Shown: positions 47,101 to 61,949 of the stretch, in pieces
Layout: each line of letters opens with the position of its first letter
How positions within the stretch are numbered: position 1 is the first letter of the stretch
DNA from: Gonatopus flavifemur
Taxonomy: Eukaryota > Arthropoda > Insecta > Hymenoptera > Dryinidae
Direction: 5' to 3'
Length of the DNA: 64,000 nt
Assembly: GCA_018340375.1 (NCBI GenBank)
Contig: JAFFJZ010000003.1
Location: 8,122,001 to 8,186,000 of the forward strand
Notes under the pieces: generated by a model
What the model was told of the DNA's origin: nothing
The model's database searches: none
Seen by the model: only the letters and a program-made list of their open reading frames with translations
Translations under genes and position numbers: made by a program

Positions 47101-49974
47101 TTCTAATAAGAAATATGCTAAACTTCAATTCAGTTTAAAATACACTTTTGTACGTTTATGGAATGCATAATGCAACCATACAACCAAGTATCTCTTGTTC
47201 AAACATGCGAGGGTGATGTATGTACATATATGTATAGAGACACGAACTGCATCTGCTGGAGACTAGAATCTACAAAGCATAAACATTATACTTTCTAATG
47301 CGTTAGCGACAGCAGCAACCATGTCAGCGTGGCACTAACTTGAAGCAAATGACACATGGCATGACGCCAAATGGCCACAGTCTGGATCATTGTCCTTTCA
47401 ATTTTAAATATTGTTCATCTACCCCAGAAAATCGATAATTCACTAAGATGAGAAGAGAGCTTTTCTCAAATATCGAAAACAAAGAATTAAAATATATCAT
47501 ACCGCAATTTTTATCATAAAACTTTCCAAGTGTTTTGAAGTAACTTGAAAATTGTTTAACAGTTTTGTGGTTTGATATTTCAAATAAATTGAAAATTCGC
47601 TGACGTTTTTGTTAGCTCAGCGAACAATTCGCGGTTTCAATCAATCGCATTGCTCTCCCATTTGAGTGGCGAATTTTTCTTCTTCGAGAATAAATACCCA
47701 AATAGCAAAACAGGTTAGAAATACTAAGAAGGCTTTTGGAAGTTCTGAAAATGTTCCATGCACATTCTTAGAATGTCTTTTCGGATTTATCCAAAACAGT
47801 CCCACCTGCTTAATCTATTGTATTCTCATCTGTCCTGATTCATTGACTCATTTCGGCAAAATAGTAAAGGGTACTCGACTGGTAGAGAATTTTCATCCAT
47901 TGTTACTTTTTTATGAGGACGGTAGATACTTAATTTTTTAGCCGGCACCATATCGTACGACCAGAGCATTTTTCCTCGAATACCAACAGACTTTCTAGCC
48001 GCTAGAGGACTTTAATTTTACAAAGTGACGTACCACCGCTCCACTAGACATACCGGGATGAGGTCGGATAGGACTAAAAGAGGGGATTGGAGAAGAGCAA
48101 CCCTCATCAAGAATGGTATTGCCGCGATACCCAGAGCTACTCGTCAAATATTTACTTCAGCAGGATGCCGGTGTTGAGTAAAAGGTCGCTTCTCTCGCAT
48201 GGCGAACATCGTGTATGTCCAAACGGAAAATTCATCCCCTCCGTTCCGCTTAATTATTTCATTTCATTCCATAATATTGATAACGCCTATTTTTTATCGA
48301 TAATTTTTATCGATAATTTTTCATTCCAAGAGACTGTGCTGAGAGAAATTTTTGGTTAGAATAATAAGAGAAACGACTGAGATGAAGGAGAGTACAAAAA
48401 TGTAAAATGAAGGATCAAACAAAATACAAGCTGAGGAGTAAAATAAGATACTTTCAATGTTATTTTATTCATTCATGAACTAGAAATTAAAATAAAAATA
48501 CGTAATAACGTGATGATATGAAGAACCCATAGAATCTCGATGACGTCATTAGTAGAGGAAGCTTTTGTCAAAGCCAATCGAGTTGATTTTCGACGATATT
48601 CCTCAATGCAACGGATATTTCGATATCCCTCTCTTTTCGCTTTGGATTTTTATTGAACCATACTTAAACCTTATCTGTTCTCGTTATATCTCCGATGTAT
48701 ACATAGAGAGCCATCGTTGAATTGTATTCTCAACCATCAATTGGATTATCCACGTAATATTCATAGACTAAAGCGGTAAAATCGTTTGTATTCGAGTGGT
48801 TTTTCATTGAATCAACGGCTATTGCGGCAGTAGCACAGCAGCAGTTTCGTTGGTAATGCGCTATAAAAAATCAAATGCGAGAACGTGCCAGAGTGTTGAC
48901 TCATAACTGTGTGGTCCATGTATTCCATTTCACTTGATTGGAGTTATACATTATGAGGAATCAGGATAAAATGATCGTGCGTGAAAATGTTCTTCAGAAC
49001 TTAATAAACGAAAATTGCGGTATTGTACATTCCGAAATTTTAATTAATCGTACATTGAGAAGAATTTTTACGTAAAAAGCCCTGTTATAACTGGTTTGGA
49101 TTTTTGATGATTTTCAACGTCAATGATGATCAAAGTTGTTACAGTGCAGCTGATTATAAATCATAAGAAATCAAAGATATTGATTTGACGAATGAAAACA
49201 GGAATTTATGCGTTAAAATTCCTTTCAGGGTGTTCAAATTCTAACGAAGGCATTTGCGTTTAAATCAACGTTTTTGATTCATCAAATTTCACTTTGACGA
49301 GGATTAGTTGAGGGAATTGATAGAGAAAAACTCAATACGTGATGTGCTTTCGGTGACTGGAAAATGTCTATTTGTACGAATAGTACAAAGAAAAAAAAAC
49401 CTCTGGCTGTTCCTCTGATCTCTCGTTTCACCTCTTTTTTTTTGACTAAGAAAATGAATAAGTCGGAAGGTATTGATTATATCCTTTGACCTGTGCATGC
49501 GGTCTTTCATACCACAGAGAACTTTTTTTTTCAAACGTTTTTAGACTTTGGGATTTTATTCCTAATTGAATTCCAAAGGTTTATATTTTACTTTGGTGGG
49601 GTGGAATGATGATATCCGAATTATCACACAAGAAAAACTTAATTCTGATGAAATGCCAGTTCTGATGGTAGTGTATTGGGGGTTGAATTTTGAAGTGATA
49701 GAACAATATCTATTCTCATTCCATACTTTTACGGCACATGGATGAATCTTTATCATTGTCAAGATTGATAATAGATCTCAGAACTGTTAATTTATTATAT
49801 TAAGCTGGAGATCGAATTATATGCAAACTTAATATTTTCATATGCTCTTCTTTTTCTCTTAAGGAAATTTCTTATTTCTAGTGAGGAAGTTGTACAATAG
49901 GAAATATTTTATGTCCGACTAGGAATTTTTGTTCTGGACTTTGATTAGCTCAACCTCTATCCAGCTTGGGTTCT
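44173..49974. other. long gene-poor stretch
   Basis: 44.34-44.8 kb and 46.27-46.58 kb are GC-richer than their surroundings, and the second includes TCAATTAATTATCATT, a homeodomain-type TAATTA core. They may be conserved regulatory DNA, but frames there carry no domain. (CT)n lies at 45267-45279. The rest is featureless. Confidence 0.35.
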
Positions 49975-50165
49975 GGTGAGGATTGTCACGCTCGACTACC
50001 ATTAGAACACTGGCCCTTTCTGGATGAAAAATCAATGAAATATCGCGGATCAAAGAATCTAGATTATAAAAAATAGAATCCGGTTGCTTTACCTTACCAG
50101 AATCCTACGAGGCATTTGCAAACGGTACAAAACTCGCCAATGACTATAGCATTTCTACTAGGGAG
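49975..50165 (+). repeat. repeat shared with 34.39 kb plus an element end
   Basis: After the shared segment, CCAATGACTATAGCATTTCT then ACTAGGG matches the right terminus of the 33.4-kb MITE family. No clear left terminus is visible. Confidence 0.5.
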
Positions 50166-51610
50166 AGGGCTCCAATTCAGCATTGTGTTATTCTCAATTA
50201 ACAGAGCTTTTCTGAAGAAAGTATTGAAACTCTTCAAAATAATGTAGAGATATCCTGCTTCAGACGAAATGACTTCATTCTCACTGAGGGCATTCGCATC
50301 TATAATTCTCCAGAGATCATTGAAAGATACGTCTTGGTTTTTCTACCAAGTTACTATTCTTTTCATAATGAATCATGTACTCTGATGACTCTGAAGAGCG
50401 AATCAAAAAGTGAAACCTGATTCAACTGTGATTCGTTACGTATCACGGAGTGAATCAGGATTGGATTTTGGAACCTGAACTTGCTTTCAAAATTGTCATT
50501 GAACCTGATGTTGATTTTTTTTTTACCCGATTCCACTCTGATTTAGATTCTTACTAAGTGACTTCCTCTAGGAATTCATTCAAGTGCCACAACTCTACTT
50601 TATAGCATACACAAAAATCCTTTCGGACTGTGTTTGTGCCATCCCACGGTTCAACAAACTCTCACCCCTAGTGAATATCATTAACTTCAGGGTCAGCACG
50701 TTTGGGTTGATTCATTGAATTTTGCTAGTCGATCTTTTAAAATACATCCCAATTCTACGAGTAAAAAATAGATAATTTATCAACTTATCATTCAAATATT
50801 TGCAAACATCTCCACAAATTTAATGAATCAAAATCGATACTCTGGTACGTTTCATCAGAGGATGTGTTTACACTCAATCATAATGATCTGTAATGCACTG
50901 TAAGGAGATTTAACCAATGAATCGTAATATTCTTCCTCGTTCTTTTCACTAAACGAAATGATAGGGTCTCTTTTTTTTCTTCTTTCACTTTTGTCATCGA
51001 CGATCCGTCAGTTCTACGACCATCCGGAAAGCGAGCGACAATGAATTTTACGCATGACGAAATCGCTGGTTCGCACCACCAGAGACTCTATACCTCGACG
51101 ACGACCACGACGCAAATGGTTTCGATTGAAGAGAACTACCCCCTTTTTGCTCCTACATCACCTTTCGTCCCTTTCCGATGGTTTTTTCTCTTTTTCTGAT
51201 CTGGGAATATTTTTTTTCTCCTCTTTCAATACTGGTTATTGACTTTGTTCATTCTCATTTCTCGATCGCATATTCGTGTATACGTATGTTCATTACGAAT
51301 TGGAACCCTGCAAGTACCTGGTTCTCTTGGGTCGACTTTCGCTTATGACTCGACTCGAATTTATTAGAATGGTATTTTACGATCGAGCGGAACCGTAAAT
51401 CTTATCCCGGAATCGTCGAACCCGTATTTTTACATTGTAATTTCTTCGGCATAAGTGTATAATCAGAGAAAAAAAGAAGGTATCTTGGGAAAAATCGTGA
51501 CGTGTTTTTGAAATGATTAATTGAAGAATCATGGATTTTTCGGGTGATACATAGAAAGAGTAGCTGAAGTACAAATTTGGAGGATATAAATTGCCCAAAA
51601 TCATTGAAGA
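50166..51610. other. AT-rich stretch
   Basis: 51.0-51.2 kb is less AT-rich (GACGACGACCACGACGC) but no coding or promoter feature could be defended. Confidence 0.45.
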
Positions 51611-51774
51611 TTAGTTGCTTCAGCGAAGAAATAAATTTTGAGCTTCCGGAGTGGAGCCGCGTCTTGTATCGGTTGGTTGCCGACGTTACGCCATGATTGC
51701 AGCTGGGTTTATACTGCCCTGTAGAGGGCAACCAACCGGTACAAGACGCGGCTTCACTCGGGAAGCTTAAAATT
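51611..51774. mobile_element. fold-back element, copy 2 of the 6.7-kb family
   Basis: Arms 51634-51681 and 51727-51774 (48 bp each) differ at only a few positions: CGTCTTGTATCGGTTGGTTG against CAACCAACCGGTACAAGACG. TTAGTTGCTTCAGCGAA and GAGCTTCCGGAGTGGAGCC at the left link it to the 6.7-kb copy. Confidence 0.85.
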
Positions 51775-53189
51775 AATTCAAAATCATTTCAACAGTCTAT
51801 GGACCGGCATGCAAAAAACAGATTCGAAGAAATGTGTAATGTGAAGTATGAATCATTGGAAGCAGATATCAGCAGAGTAAACATGCATAAACTGAGAAAT
51901 CAGTAGAATAAAATACATATAGTCAGACAAACGGATTCGAATGCATGCAGTCTAAGGATTATAATTGATACAGCATACGTATCAGTGATTCCGAATCATC
52001 ATCATAGGGATACAGTTTTGTCAATCATCAGCCATACGATACGTTATTATTTGATCTAATGAGAAATCAGTGTTATAATCAATTTTCTATCGACACTGTC
52101 GTTCTCAATTCGTTATTACCGTAATAACCAATTATATTTCTCCGGGTAAAATCAATAAAATCAATGTCTTCAAACACGTCTATCGGAAAGTTGGAAGTGT
52201 TTGTAAAACTTGGTGTTCGAATTATCGGCATTTGGAAAATGCTGTAGACATTTCATTAGTGAACCTTTGATGTTTGATGCAGTAATGCGTCTTAACTATC
52301 ATTCTTCTCAATTAATTGTCTCAAATGTCATCGACGTCAATGGAAATTATACATAAATCCATGCTAAAAGTGTGAGTTACTTTCCCATGCGTGCGCAGAA
52401 ATTATACGGGGACAATTATTTATGAAAATAATATTCAATCATCGTGAGTAAATTTACTTGTACATTGTTTTGTTTTGCCTCAGGAATCACCCCTTGGTAT
52501 TTTCTGAAGACGAAGTATTTTCTGAGACACCCTGTATATTCAAGAAAGTTTCCACAATTCGAACTCTTCAATTGATGAAAGTGTAGAAAAGTCACTGAAG
52601 GTGAATTTGTTGAGATTTGTTAAAAATTATCTCCAATTTGGAAGACTGTGAGGAATCGAGGGAAATATCGTGATCTCCTACATTGATACTCAGACAGCAC
52701 TCAGACGTTTTGTAAACATTCATCAAATGTACCTCGTTACAAAATAAAAATTTTTCAGAAACATTTTGTATCGTTTTCCAAAGGTCGCATGTATGTTTTT
52801 AAAACATGAAAATGTCCTGGTTTCATTTATTTACATTCTCACAAAACGTGATTAGCACATGTTGAATTCGTCTTTATAAATCATCAAATTCATACCATTT
52901 TTCAGACTCTGCGGATATTTTCATTCAAAACAAATCCTGAATCAATTGTATTCAAGTAAAATAATTTTTTGTGTAAGAAATTACATGTACGAGCTTATGA
53001 TGTGCTGGATTTAGTGGAAAATAATTTGACTCTAAAGCGCTTGCAGTGACAATCAGTTGATTATGTGCAAAACAATATGGTTTTACTATTTTTTTATCCA
53101 TTAGTCATGTATTAAACTTTGAATATGAATGATTTGTAAGTTGGCGTAGGTTGGCAACGAAATGAGCAATTTTCAAGAACCATATAAAC
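51775..53189. other. AT-rich stretch
   Basis: No feature supported. Confidence 0.5.
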
Positions 53190-53832
53190 CCATGCAGGTA
53201 TTGCCAAGACTGAAAAAAACCCAAGCTTGTCCCAAGGTTGGCACATGGGGCAGAAACGAACCTCCGTGAAGAACAATCGGCCCAATATTGTTCCATGATT
53301 GTCCCGTTGTTCCCAATGGATAGTCAGTCATGGTACATTTGTTAATATTGTTGAAATGGTCACTACAATTGGCACAAACTTGGCACAAGTGTAAAAATCG
53401 AGCATTGGTTGAGAACAATTGTCCCAATATTGCCCACATGAGTGGCACAATGTTTATAAATATTGACTGAATTTTGATCAAAATTATAATTCAACAATAG
53501 AATCAAAATTGATTGAAATATCAAACAACGCAAATTTTCCAATGATCGTACAAGCTTGTCCCAGTCTTGTCACATTTTTTCTATCGTTTTAAGATAATTC
53601 ATGTACGGTATTCTGAGGGAGAAAGTCATGAACTGAAATATGAATCAATTACTTTTTTCATCCATATTTGCGATCAAAGAAGCATTGGTTGATGCTTGGT
53701 AAATGAATTGGACCGGGCCTGGCAAAACCACTGGCCCAAGCTTGTCCTGATCTTATCATTCCCAAGCGTGGGCCAAGTTTGGTGAATTGTTCAAAACAAG
53801 TCTCGGCAGGTCTTGTGCCAAGCTTGGTCCAT
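53190..53832 (-). repeat. dispersed ~600-bp repeat, copy 2 (inverted)
   Basis: Colinear with 1313-1905 in reverse complement, and about 50 bp longer because of an extra piece around 53649-53700. It shares the TTG-N-N-CCAA motif-dense make-up. Confidence 0.8.
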
Positions 53833-54239
53833 ACACACATGGCAATGTTTTGGAAAAGTAATTGTTGGAATCAGAGGTACGTTTCTAAAACATTCCGAGT
53901 ACCCACAGTGCTGTCTGGTTGACGGATGAATCAAAGAAGAGTCCAATATCGAAGTTGAATCGAAAATGAATGTAGTACTCATTTTGAAATTGTACAATTA
54001 GAACTAATTCACAACGTTATTACAATGTTAATAATCTTAGAATATTCCGTAGAGGAGTAAAGAAAAGAATACCGTTCACGTGACAATATAATTATTAGAT
54101 ACATCACGTGAAATATATGCACCTCTCGAAGCGGATGACTTTGAAAGGTGTTGGCATTGACTCGTTACGGACACAATGGTACATCGACCGAACCCCCTTC
54201 GATCGAACTATTATATTTTCACCGATTAATTATCTTGTC

Positions 54240-54565
54240 GCGGTACTCGAAACACCCACCACCCATTTCCACCCACCCCCCGATCCATCGATCTTCGACT
54301 AACTTCGGAGAAGCTCGTGGAGATTCGTTGAAATCCGGCAAGCGCCGGTTGAGAGCGGTGGGGGCTCACGAGTTTCATGCCCGAAGTACCCACTCATTCG
54401 TCGTTCTGCGCCCGCGGGGCGCGTATTTCTCTGTCTCCCTCATATCGTTTGTTGTTTTCGTCAACGTCTCTGCGGGATGGTGTGATATCGCGAGTGTCAT
54501 GTGCGCGTGTGATTGTGTATATGTGCGTGGGCGCGATTAAATCCCTAACCCGCCCAATGATGGGC
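54240..54565 (+). promoter_or_regulatory. GC-rich candidate promoter and first exon
   Basis: A sharp rise in GC and CpG compared with both sides, an initiator match (TCATTC at 54394-54399), and a perfect donor GGGC|GTAAGTG after 54565. ATGATGGGC immediately before the donor could start translation with three codons. There is no TATA box. No downstream exon was identified. Confidence 0.35.
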
Positions 54566-57466
54566 GTAAGTGTCATTTGACTGATGTGACACGATGTTCA
54601 ATAATTGAAAGCCCGCGAAAGTCCTTTCAAATTTCTTTCGAAACATTTGACCGAACGATAGTCGGCAATCGGGGAAGATTTTCTCGATCTTTCGTGTGAA
54701 GTGGTACATTCTTTCAAGGAAAAAAAATAGAGGATTTGTCGATAGAGAAGAAATTTAAGTGGGATTCTGTGATTTGAGAATAACGTGAAAAGTTTTGTAA
54801 GTGATTTTATGAACGTGATTGAATATCTATCAAACGGTTTGACAAAGTGATATATTCTGCAAAACAACTGGAAAATTGGTTTTCATGGTTTACAAGAAAG
54901 ATTCAAGATACTTCAGGGGTTTTTGTGAGAGTACTTTTTCGGGGGAAGAAGAAACTTCGAAGATAACTGGTTGGTACTTGATTTACGTTCAGTGTTTTTT
55001 CATGCTCATTGATGTTCATTCGTGGTCTCGATTGCATTATCACACCCCATTATACGCTGATATAAGATGTTGGAAATGCTACTCACAGACTCATGTGATC
55101 TTTAAAAAGGATCTATCCTTTTTTATATAAAAAATATATAATTTTTATAAATTTCAATGAGAATTCGATACTTTTCATACAAAAATTGGTCGATCTTTTT
55201 CAAGGATCTCCATCACTGGATGATACCATGTTCGAAATAATGTAGATTTGATTTACGTTCAAAATTTGGATAGAATCATTAGATTGATTTATGATTATTT
55301 TATGCATATGAAAAATACTTTAACGTTATCTGAAACATTTTTCAATGATTATGAATTCCAGATGAATATTACATTTTTTTTCAAATCTGTGTTTGTCAGT
55401 GATATTTTCATGATAGAGGAAATCGAGTATGGAAATTATTGATCAAGCGAAGAAGATTTTCAATTACACGAAACTGAGTAATCACTTTATCATATCGTCA
55501 ATCTTCTCAGACTTTAGACACGGTGTGGAAAGTGGATCATATCAGCCGCATTTAACATCAAGTAGTATAATCCATGATTGATCAGACACCGAACATTTTC
55601 GTGTATAAATTCACAAAATATCCCTTCATTCACACACGGCTTGATACCTTGCAAACGTATCATTGATCATAAAACTCTCTTGAAGAATCGTTTGAATGAG
55701 TTAAATCACAATCTTGCGTATCATGAAATTTATTTAGAAAGTTGTGATTTGTGAATCGGAAGCTCTTTTCATAATTACGACTCGAAAAAAAAAATAGTAT
55801 GTCATAACGATTCGGTTGTAAACTGATGTGAATCGTCTTCAGATGGACTCAAATTTGAGTGATTCAAGACCCTAGAATAGTTTATGCAAAATTGACATGC
55901 AGAAAAGTGAAATATGAATTTAGATATTTTGGAAGTAATTACAAACATCACTCTGAAAAGAGAACTACAATTTATCACGGTACTTTCATATTCGTCTTTA
56001 GAATTCGTATATCAACAAGTCTGACCTTGTCATAGAGAACTTCCTTATTTCAAAGATTAGCTCTTGTTTCCTTAGGTACATAGTGAATTTTGTAGATACC
56101 ATTGAAGTTTGAGTTGTTTATTGAAACAAACTTGTAATCGAATACAAGAAGTTTTAAAGCAGAACAAAAAAGAAATTCATCAGATCAAAGAAATATTCAA
56201 CCCATTCAAACAAATTTCGAATGTTTTTGACTCATCATTGGAAAAAATATTCCGAAAATCTTCCAAATATCACTCTTTCTCACAATTCCAATCACTTCAT
56301 GCCCACAATGTGGAATTTTAATTTGTATTGATAGAAGAGAATCAATTCCTAAACACCGCTTTTGGTGAAAAATTATGAAAACGACTATGTATTCATGTTT
56401 TTCTTAAACTTTTGAAAATTAGAACATTTAATTTTTCTAAAAACACCCCGATTGGGGAAATGTTGGGAATTATATATAATTTATATACAAAAAATATTTA
56501 ATTATATATAATTTTAAGAATTTTTCCACTTTGGACCGTTTATCGTAATTCTTTATTCATGAGAATTAATTTTGGGACATTTTCATCGATTATGAACTCC
56601 TAGATTCTTTCATATTTGAGTTCAAATTCGTTCCAGTGTAAACGATTCAAACTTCATTGATACATCATGCGGGGGTTTTTTGCACATGTATTGTGATGGA
56701 ATGCATGGATTCTGATGTAATTGTAGACAAATTGCATATATTAGGAATATTTACAGATAAGTCATTCTGTCTTGAAAGATAATTCATAGTTGATTTAAGT
56801 ACCACTTTTTGATTTTAATGTCGATATTATTGCATAGAAGTTACATAAAATATAAAACTTTATGAAATTAGAACAATTCCCAAACCTTCTATACATGTCT
56901 TCAGTATAAACTCTATTTAAATCCTATAAAATTGTTTGCTGAGTTTATACAAGTTACGTATCAGACTCTATTAGAAGTCATACTATGGTCCTATCCAAAA
57001 CATATTCAGCAGTTCACCTTCTTCATTTCAGAATTTGTGGTTTACATCCTCTTAGATGAGAAACATATTTAGATTCACATGTTCCGAGTGGAGTCTGGAG
57101 TGTTATATACAAACTGTTTTCAGTAATGTAATTTGATGTTTCAATGAAATGGAATGAAAAATGGTTGAAAAGTCTAATTCTGGAGTATTTTCAACTGAAT
57201 TTTGTATTTTATAATTCAACCGAAATTCATCAAAGCGAAGTGAATTTTATTGATCTTCAGTAAATCGGCTTCCTTTGAGGAGGGTGTGAAGCCTCGATAT
57301 CAGCAAATCAATCGTAAAATGCTGACCTACGTCTTTGAGACGTTTGTATCGCAGTTCAATCGGGCAAAATTGTAAGCATTCTTGGATTGATCGACAATGT
57401 CATTCTCTTTGTTAGTTTACGAAACTGGTGCAGAAGGATTCGAAATTTGATTAAGAGTTGTGGATG
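54566..57466. other. AT-rich stretch
   Basis: Intron-like. Frames at 54876-55130 and 55248-55442 have no motif. Confidence 0.45.
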
Positions 57467-57765
57467 ACCCAGTGAACACTTATGAGAGGAAGAGCTCTTT
57501 GAGAGATCTTTTGAAATAGTTCTGCCGATGTTATCATATTGATATCTGAATGGTATCATTTCTCTGAGATCTCAGAAGAAAATCCTCTTAAAGTGTTCGT
57601 TTGGATAACATCAATTGGCAATCTTTTATTGTTTACAGAAATCGACGCATCTGATAAAATTCTGATATCTTTATCATGTTAACCTTCTGAAAGATCTATC
57701 TGATCTCTCACACATATTTGAGAGATCTTTAAGAACTCTTGGTAATAACATATTATTTACTGGGT
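57467..57765. mobile_element. possible TIR element with ACCCAGT ends
   Basis: ACCCAGTGAACA on the left mirrors the complement of TATTTACTGGGT on the right. Inner GAGAGATCTTTTGA and TTTGAGAGATCTTT also mirror. The arms are diverged, so this is less sure than the others. Confidence 0.5.
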
Positions 57766-60700
57766 ATAGAATTTTAGTTTCATTATATGCGTCATTTGTT
57801 GTACAACAAAAAATGTTCACAACAAATTCAGAATTTTTAGCACATTTTATGTTAATCATGTATCAATTATATACCCTGTATTAGTTCTCACCCTTTTCAC
57901 ACTGGAGGTTTCGTCAGATGTGAAAAGGCATTTATCCGTGACTAAAAGATAGTTACTTTGGATTAGGGTTCGAATGGTTCAATATCTAAAGAGGATAGAC
58001 GATTCGTACAACCCAAATTCTGATACAACTGAATGACTCTTTGAAGATTCAAATGTTACACAAGATGTTTCAGTTCATCATTCTGTTTCAATTTTCTGCT
58101 TCTGCTAATAATTATATTCAACATCTTATAGTGTGAGTAGCAAAGAGTTCTTTGGAGGAGATGTATGATAATATGAAAGACTTATATGAGGAAGTGAATT
58201 TTCTGTCAATTAAATCATATCTCAATATTAGAACCAGTTCCCAATGATTTTCAGGATAAATAAAAAACTATAAATTCACTTTATACCTGCTGAGGTTCCA
58301 TTTACGGGGAATGAAAAATTAAATTATAAGAGTTCATATTGGAAATTAGGAGACTCCAACATCGGTTTCGTTTGAATTGTCATGATTAATCCGATATTCT
58401 ATCAAAGTCGTGCATTAAGTTTTAGGTTTTGCTATCTAAAAAGATTCTTCGATGAAATGATGATGTCTTGCCGAATGCCATGAGCAAGACTTAAAGTTCT
58501 TTTTTCTTTATAAATTTTGTGTATATGGACTTTATAAAGCTGAAAGCTGGAAACGAATTGTATCTTTTCGAAACTTGCTAAACCAACAAAGTTAGTTGCT
58601 TATTTTGAAAAGATTCAGCAACAATTTTTTCATCTTGTATTTTAATTAACGGAATATCAGTGCCATAGTGCTCGTCAAATCGTCTAAAAATCATAAAATC
58701 CAACGCATAGACCTCCGCATAGACGACGCATAAACGCTCCATGTACATATTTCCATCCGTTAATGAATCAAAAACTATTAAAAACATTTTGAAAAATCTT
58801 TGATTCGATAACTATTTCTGAATCTCCATAAGTCTTTGGATAACTTTCAAATTTGTAGAGGATTTAGTTGCAAGATCTTGAAAGATTCACAGATTTGAAA
58901 AAAGACATCATCCGCAAAACAATTCCCATCATCATCGAAGCATACGATGTGTATTTAATTTTATGCATGCGACTTTTATCATATTTCGTGGACTCTGAGG
59001 GTACACGCGTGAATAGACCCAGACCGATTCAATTCTTGTACGGACCGATAACTCTCAATTACAGGACCTACTGGACTAGCTTGATGTCGGTCGATTTTCA
59101 TGAGAGGGTGGGAGAATATGTAAATATGTCCACATGAGCTGAAAAATACTTTATAATCGAATGTGTACAGGACAAAATATAGGTACACTAAAAGAAAAAA
59201 AAAACAAGATCATTTCCACTCGAGTTTGTTGTTTATCGTAAATCATTACTTTTCTTTGATAATTTCATTGAAATTGAAAATGAAATCTAATTAAAACAAT
59301 TAAATACAGCCACGAATATTTCTCTCAATTAATTGCAGAATGAATATACATGGAGTTGAAGAATCTTAATTGATGGTCCTTTCGAAATACATAACTGTAA
59401 CATCATTAAAAATAAAACTATGTCAGTTATTCATGAATGTATATATTCTACGAGTAGGATAACGATGAAATCAATACCTGTCTCGACGTAATTAAACATC
59501 TAATACCACCGTATCACTGTACTTACCGTCTCATTATGGAATAAAATTATTGGATAGCACGATGAAAATACTTCCTCTGTTTAAAATTCATGAATTTAAC
59601 TCGGCAATATATGCAACAAAACTTAAAAAGCAGCAAGATTTATATCGAATTGAACGGAGAATAATTTGAATAATGAGCTATATCATGATGAAGGTGTAAT
59701 GATAACGAACGGTATTGATTACCGAACGTAATTCAAGTACTAGAAGCGGATAATAATGAGCTTGTAATAATTTCGATTAAGATTATTCACCTGTGCATTT
59801 AATGCGTTGATGATGTACCGATTTCGCACTTGAATTCAGTAAAAGCGTAGACTAAAAATTCAAATATCTGTATAATTTTTTCTTTACGGAAAGTCACTTT
59901 TTAAAGATTGAATCACGTATGGAGATTTACAGATTTCTAAAAATGATCTTCCTTTCTACAATGGAATTGTGATCTCGAATGAGATTTTGCACGATTTCTT
60001 CAATATTTGGTCACTCAATACGAACAAGTGTCGAAAGTTTCACTTTATAAACCGTTGTACATGGTAGAAATGTTATGAAGAGCTCTAGAAGTGAAGTTAA
60101 ACAGTAGAGCGGTTGCAGTAGCTCAGTGTACGTGCCAAGGGTATTTGAAAAAAGCTGGCAACGCTAATATCAGTAATACTGAGCTCGTACAAACGTCGTC
60201 TCATTTCAACCCCAAAGCTTAAAGCACTGGAAACTATCCAACTTATACACGTACAGCACTATGTCAGTATCACTTGGTGTATCTTATATTCGACTATCTA
60301 AAACCACGTTAAAGAGGCCTAGGATTCATCGTTTTCAATTATCGTCTACGATGAGCATGCTAAGGCATGCACTGGGTTTCAAAAATATTAAATTTATAGC
60401 GTTAGAACTTTGGAAGAGAAACCCGTTAATTCAATATCCAATATATCCATCCATCAAAGAATGTTGATCTTCACTGATATCATTGAGGGCGTGTTTGAAT
60501 TTTCACGTACGCCGAATTAATATTCAAAATAGTGCACAGTTTTCTTTGTGAAATTAATTCAACTCAACTTCGAGGGTATTGTTTGGGATTTTGTATTCAT
60601 CAACTTCTATTAATTCGTTATTCGTTGTGGTGGATTTGATTTTTTGCTTCTTCTATTTTATCTGTAGGTCCAATGACCTATTCAATGCGCATTCCATATT

Positions 60701-61949
60701 GGAAAGCACAAAGCAGAAACAACGTGATCGGCATACTACTTGACTATTTCAAACGTTTGTCGCACATGCAATATCCCTACGGGCTGAGGAATGCTGATAC
60801 AAAGCTAATGCTGGGACCGTACTAAGGGAGCACCAGTGTAAGATTCACCGATACTAACATGGAAACATGGAGAAGGGAAAAAGAGAATACTATATCTACG
60901 AATGGTTTAATTAATATCGTATTGGGGAGATAATTTTGTGATCTTCGAACTACTTGTAATTCATATTTGAAATTGTTCACAATCGCAAAACTTACAATGA
61001 AATGCATTTGGTTGAATTTTGATTCGAAACGTCAGAATTTTCTATAGAAACTTTCATACAATTTCCAAATTCATGCACTGAATGATTTTTAAAATTATTG
61101 TTCTGAGATTATTTTCATTATATACAACATTGACTATATTTTTCATAAGCAACTAAACTGGCCTCATTCTTCCTTCAGAACAGCACAAAAACAAAACCTT
61201 GAATTCTAATTTACATGAAATTTTGACATCATTGAACTTTCATATCCTGTTTTTGTTCCATAATATTATTCCTTAAATTTTAATATCGGATTTCTTATTA
61301 ATTTCAATTTTGGAGCAAAGTACCACATCCATTTTAAAAGCCTTATGGAATGGGAGAGGTTAATTCAGAACTAAGAACGAAGTTTCCGAGTCCTGGAACA
61401 AGGAATGAGAGGATTTAGGGAATTCTAAGACATGAAAAATAAAACATTCATGTTGTAATTTGGTGCTAAGGGAATACCAAAAGAAGACAAAGGGAAAGCT
61501 AAATGAAATAATTGGATTGAAACTTTGGACAACTGCAACGGCGTGAGATAATATATCGAGAAGTCTGATAGTTTTTTAGTCTGAAGTGCAATAAATCTCT
61601 GGAAGGAAAAAGGTTCCAATGAAAAACTCAAGCAAAAACAAATCAGCTGGAATGATTTAGTACATTTGCAATAGGATTGGAATGTACGGTAGGAATTATT
61701 TTATCACGAGGAAATTTGGTTCTTACGTTTCCTGTGTTTTTCTCTCTCACTTAACTATATTTGCGAGAGGACAAATTTATATGGGTAGATTAAGTTATTC
61801 CGTTTATGCTTTCGATTTATGTATAAGATATCTGCAAATTTCAATCCGTTTGATATGAATTATTCTTTCTTTTTCAAAGAATTTTGGAAGATCGATTGTT
61901 CTTTTCTTTTATTTGATTGTTAAAATACCTGCCTTGTATTGTTTTGGTG
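57766..61949. other. AT-rich stretch
   Basis: Nothing supported. The frame at 58868-59137 has a compositionally normal middle but no recognisable domain. Confidence 0.45.

Noticed and set aside
60105..60170. tRNA-like TAGCTCAGTG motif
   Set aside because: No B box or cloverleaf follows at the right distance.
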